Shown in pieces: positions 8,363 to 8,917 of a stretch of DNA of 8,917 nt. Source of the stretch: Verrucomicrobiota bacterium. GTDB lineage: Bacteria; Verrucomicrobiota; Verrucomicrobiia; Limisphaerales; UBA1096. Location: NCBI GenBank assembly GCA_003972865.1, contig QOAX01000065.1, positions 1-8,917 on the forward strand. The letters run 5' to 3'. Position 1 is the first letter of the stretch; every line of letters begins with the position of its first letter. The position numbers were made by a program, and so were the translations under genes. The notes under the pieces were generated by a model. That model was given only the letters and a program-made list of their open reading frames with translations, was not told the origin of the DNA and did no database searches.

Positions 8363-8391
8363 ATGTTGTGAGAGAGCACCCCAGAGGTCAA
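8363..8391 (-). promoter_or_regulatory. Candidate promoter for the isomerase-oxidoreductase operon
   Basis: On the minus strand, TTGACC (8391-8386) matches the -35 consensus at 5 of 6 positions. After a 17-bp spacer comes CAACAT (8368-8363), which matches the -10 at only 3 of 6. It would start transcription about 35-40 nt upstream of the ATG at 8318. The weak -10 keeps confidence low. Confidence 0.25.
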
Positions 8392-8405
8392 GCCACCGAT
8401 TGCCA

Positions 8406-8417
8406 GCTTGGCCAAGC
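8406..8417. repeat. Intergenic copy of the GCTTGGCCAAGC palindrome
   Basis: A perfect 12-bp palindrome between the isomerase gene and tRNA-Leu, just upstream of the candidate isomerase promoter. It is one of 22 sites in the window carrying GGCCAAG or its complement. Full-length palindromic versions also occur inside genes at 627-636, 791-804 (14 bp, CGCTTGGCCAAGCG) and 6841-6850. Confidence 0.6.
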
Positions 8418-8434
8418 GCTTGGGGGAATTGTGC

Positions 8435-8463
8435 TTGCAACGGAGCCGGTAGATGGGTAGGAA
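8435..8463 (+). promoter_or_regulatory. Candidate promoter for tRNA-Leu
   Basis: TTGCAA (8435-8440), 17 bp, then TAGGAA (8458-8463). Both hexamers are weak matches to the consensus (4 of 6 and 3 of 6). The following GTCCGACC is GC-rich, as in discriminators of stable-RNA promoters. The leader would contain a CCCC/GGGG hairpin (8470-8482). Confidence 0.25.
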
Positions 8464-8493
8464 GTCCGACCCCTTTTCGGGGATTCCCGCGAT

Positions 8494-8580
8494 GCCCGCG
8501 TGGCGGAATTGGTAGACGCGCTTGATTCAGGTTCAAGTCCCAGCAATGGGGTGCAAGTTCAACTCTTGCCGCGGGCACCA
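8494..8580 (+). tRNA. tRNA-Leu (anticodon CAG), CCA encoded
   Basis: Complete 87-nt type II tRNA reading CUG codons. The acceptor stem GCCCGCG (8494-8500) pairs perfectly with CGCGGGC (8570-8576), followed by discriminator A8577 and encoded CCA (8578-8580). The D-arm holds the usual GGCGGAATTGGTAGACGC block. The anticodon arm is CTTGA-TTCAGGT-TCAAG with CAG at 8528-8530. The long variable arm CCCA-GCAA-TGGG (8539-8550) is the leucine type. The T-arm is GCAAG-TTCAACT-CTTGC (8553-8569). All stems pair without mismatch, so the gene should be functional. An integrase-like frame follows 47 nt downstream in the same direction, which marks this tRNA as a likely integration target. Confidence 0.97.
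8551..8580 (+). other. Probable attachment-site region (3' part of tRNA-Leu)
   Basis: Inferred only. Tyrosine integrases next to a tRNA usually recombine within the tRNA 3' half, leaving that half intact and a copy of it at the far end of the element. The neighbouring integrase-like gene makes the T-arm to CCA segment the expected core. The second copy would lie to the right, outside this window, so the exact limits cannot be seen. Confidence 0.35.
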
Positions 8581-8607
8581 TGCCTTTATTGGCAGGCACT
8601 TCCGGCA

Positions 8608-8627
8608 ACTTGTTTATCAAAACAAGT
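8608..8627. repeat. Perfect 8-bp-arm inverted repeat touching the integrase start codon
   Basis: ACTTGTTT (8608-8615) and AAACAAGT (8620-8627) are exact reverse complements around ATCA. The right arm ends one base before the ATG at 8628. As RNA it would form a hairpin at the start codon; as DNA it is a good protein-binding dyad. It sits in the AT-rich gap between tRNA and integrase, where recombinase or excisionase sites and int autoregulation sites are common. There is no U-run, so it is unlikely to be a strong terminator for the tRNA. Confidence 0.55.
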
Positions 8628-8917
8628 ATGTCATATCATCATCAAAAACAGGGCGGTGCCGGTTTGGGTGCCGGTTTGGATTTTTTCGGGCCTCCCAGAA
8701 ACAGGAAATTCACCAAGGTCGTGGATCGTCGTGGCCAACCGGTAAGGGGTCTCTGGTTGCGCGGCAACACCTACTACGCACGCATCACTGTTGAGGATCC
8801 AGACGGGGTCAAACAGGAGCGGCGTTTGGCTCTGGATGCATCCACATTAAGTGAAGCCAAGGATGCGTTGGCGCGGCTGCGCGCAGAGCCTCCGGGACAC
8901 AACAGGAGGAAGAAGAG
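8628..8917 (+). CDS. Tyrosine recombinase/integrase, N-terminal part (cut by window end)
   Basis: Open frame of 96 codons running off the right edge. The visible part resembles the N-terminal arm-binding region of phage- or island-type tyrosine integrases: a basic lead-in (RNRKFTKVVDRRG, 24-36), then VRGLWLRGNTYYARITVE (39-56), a beta-sheet DNA-binding pattern, then DASTLSEAKDALARLR (70-85), a helix. The catalytic domain with the R-H-R-Y residues would lie beyond the window, so the assignment rests on the N-terminus and on the adjacent tRNA-Leu. The start at 8628 (M-S-Y) is my choice; the frame stays open upstream, and an ATG at 8580-8582 begins on the last base of the tRNA. GTG at 8721 is a third option. 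No Shine-Dalgarno is seen. Residues 10-17 are a GAGL duplication coded by a 12-bp tandem repeat. Confidence 0.65.
   Translation, partial: MSYHHQKQGGAGLGAGLDFFGPPRNRKFTKVVDRRGQPVRGLWLRGNTYYARITVEDPDGVKQERRLALDASTLSEAKDALARLRAEPPGHNRRKK
8655..8678 (+). repeat. 12-bp perfect tandem repeat near the start of the integrase
   Basis: GGTGCCGGTTTG occurs at 8655-8666 and again at 8667-8678 with no mismatch. It encodes GAGL twice in the integrase frame. It lies about 75-100 bp from the tRNA 3' end, a distance at which arm-type integrase sites occur in other elements. It may instead be a simple replication-slippage duplication. Confidence 0.7.

Noticed and set aside
8470..8482. CCCC/GGGG hairpin as an intrinsic terminator
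   Set aside because: The stem is only 4 bp and is followed by ATTCCCGC instead of a T-run; it lies just before the tRNA and fits a leader better.
8500..8745. Open frames starting MAELVDALDSG (8500) and at 8522
   Set aside because: These are translations of the tRNA-Leu gene itself, a common false gene call; neither follows the integrase reading frame.
1..8917. CRISPR array or insertion sequence ends
   Set aside because: No regularly spaced direct repeats, no transposase frame and no long terminal inverted repeats were seen; the GGCCAAG copies are irregularly spaced and lie inside genes.

Overview
The window looks like GC-rich bacterial chromosome (about 60% GC by eye). A verrucomicrobial or related PVC-group organism is my best inference. 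It rests on most starts lacking a Shine-Dalgarno, on a sugar-isomerase/Gfo-Idh-MocA gene pair typical of that group, and on the flavour of the integrase N-terminus; no rRNA or other taxonomic marker is present.

Layout. Positions 1-102 are a leader with several small dyads. Positions 103-6116 (+) hold a two-gene operon for an AddAB-type double-strand-break helicase-nuclease. An AddB-like subunit (954 aa; dead helicase fold plus PD-(D/E)XK nuclease, apparently without the Fe-S cysteines of classical AddB) overlaps by 4 bp an AddA-like subunit (1050 aa; complete UvrD/RecB-type helicase motifs plus C-terminal nuclease), which has the only strong ribosome binding site I see. Positions 6136-8318 (-) hold a convergent two-gene unit: a xylose-isomerase-like TIM-barrel protein followed by a Gfo/Idh/MocA NAD(P)-dependent oxidoreductase. 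These probably act together on a sugar or cyclitol; the substrate cannot be read from sequence. Positions 8319-8493 are intergenic with candidate promoters on both strands. Positions 8494-8580 encode a complete tRNA-Leu(CAG) with encoded CCA. From 8628 an open frame runs off the window end and looks like the N-terminus of a tyrosine-recombinase integrase, so the right edge is probably the integrase end of an element inserted at the tRNA-Leu gene.

Two layers go beyond the genes. The heptamer GGCCAAG, often extended to the palindrome CTTGGCCAAG or GCTTGGCCAAGC, occurs 18 times on the + strand and 8 times on the - strand by hand count, where about one per strand is expected. It occurs in genes of both directions and in both main intergenic gaps. 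The 48-bp gap between the tRNA and the integrase ATG contains a perfect 8-bp-arm dyad touching the start codon, and a 12-bp tandem repeat follows just inside the gene. I did not find a clearly new multi-gene system; the repeated word and the tRNA-integrase junction are the items most worth following up.
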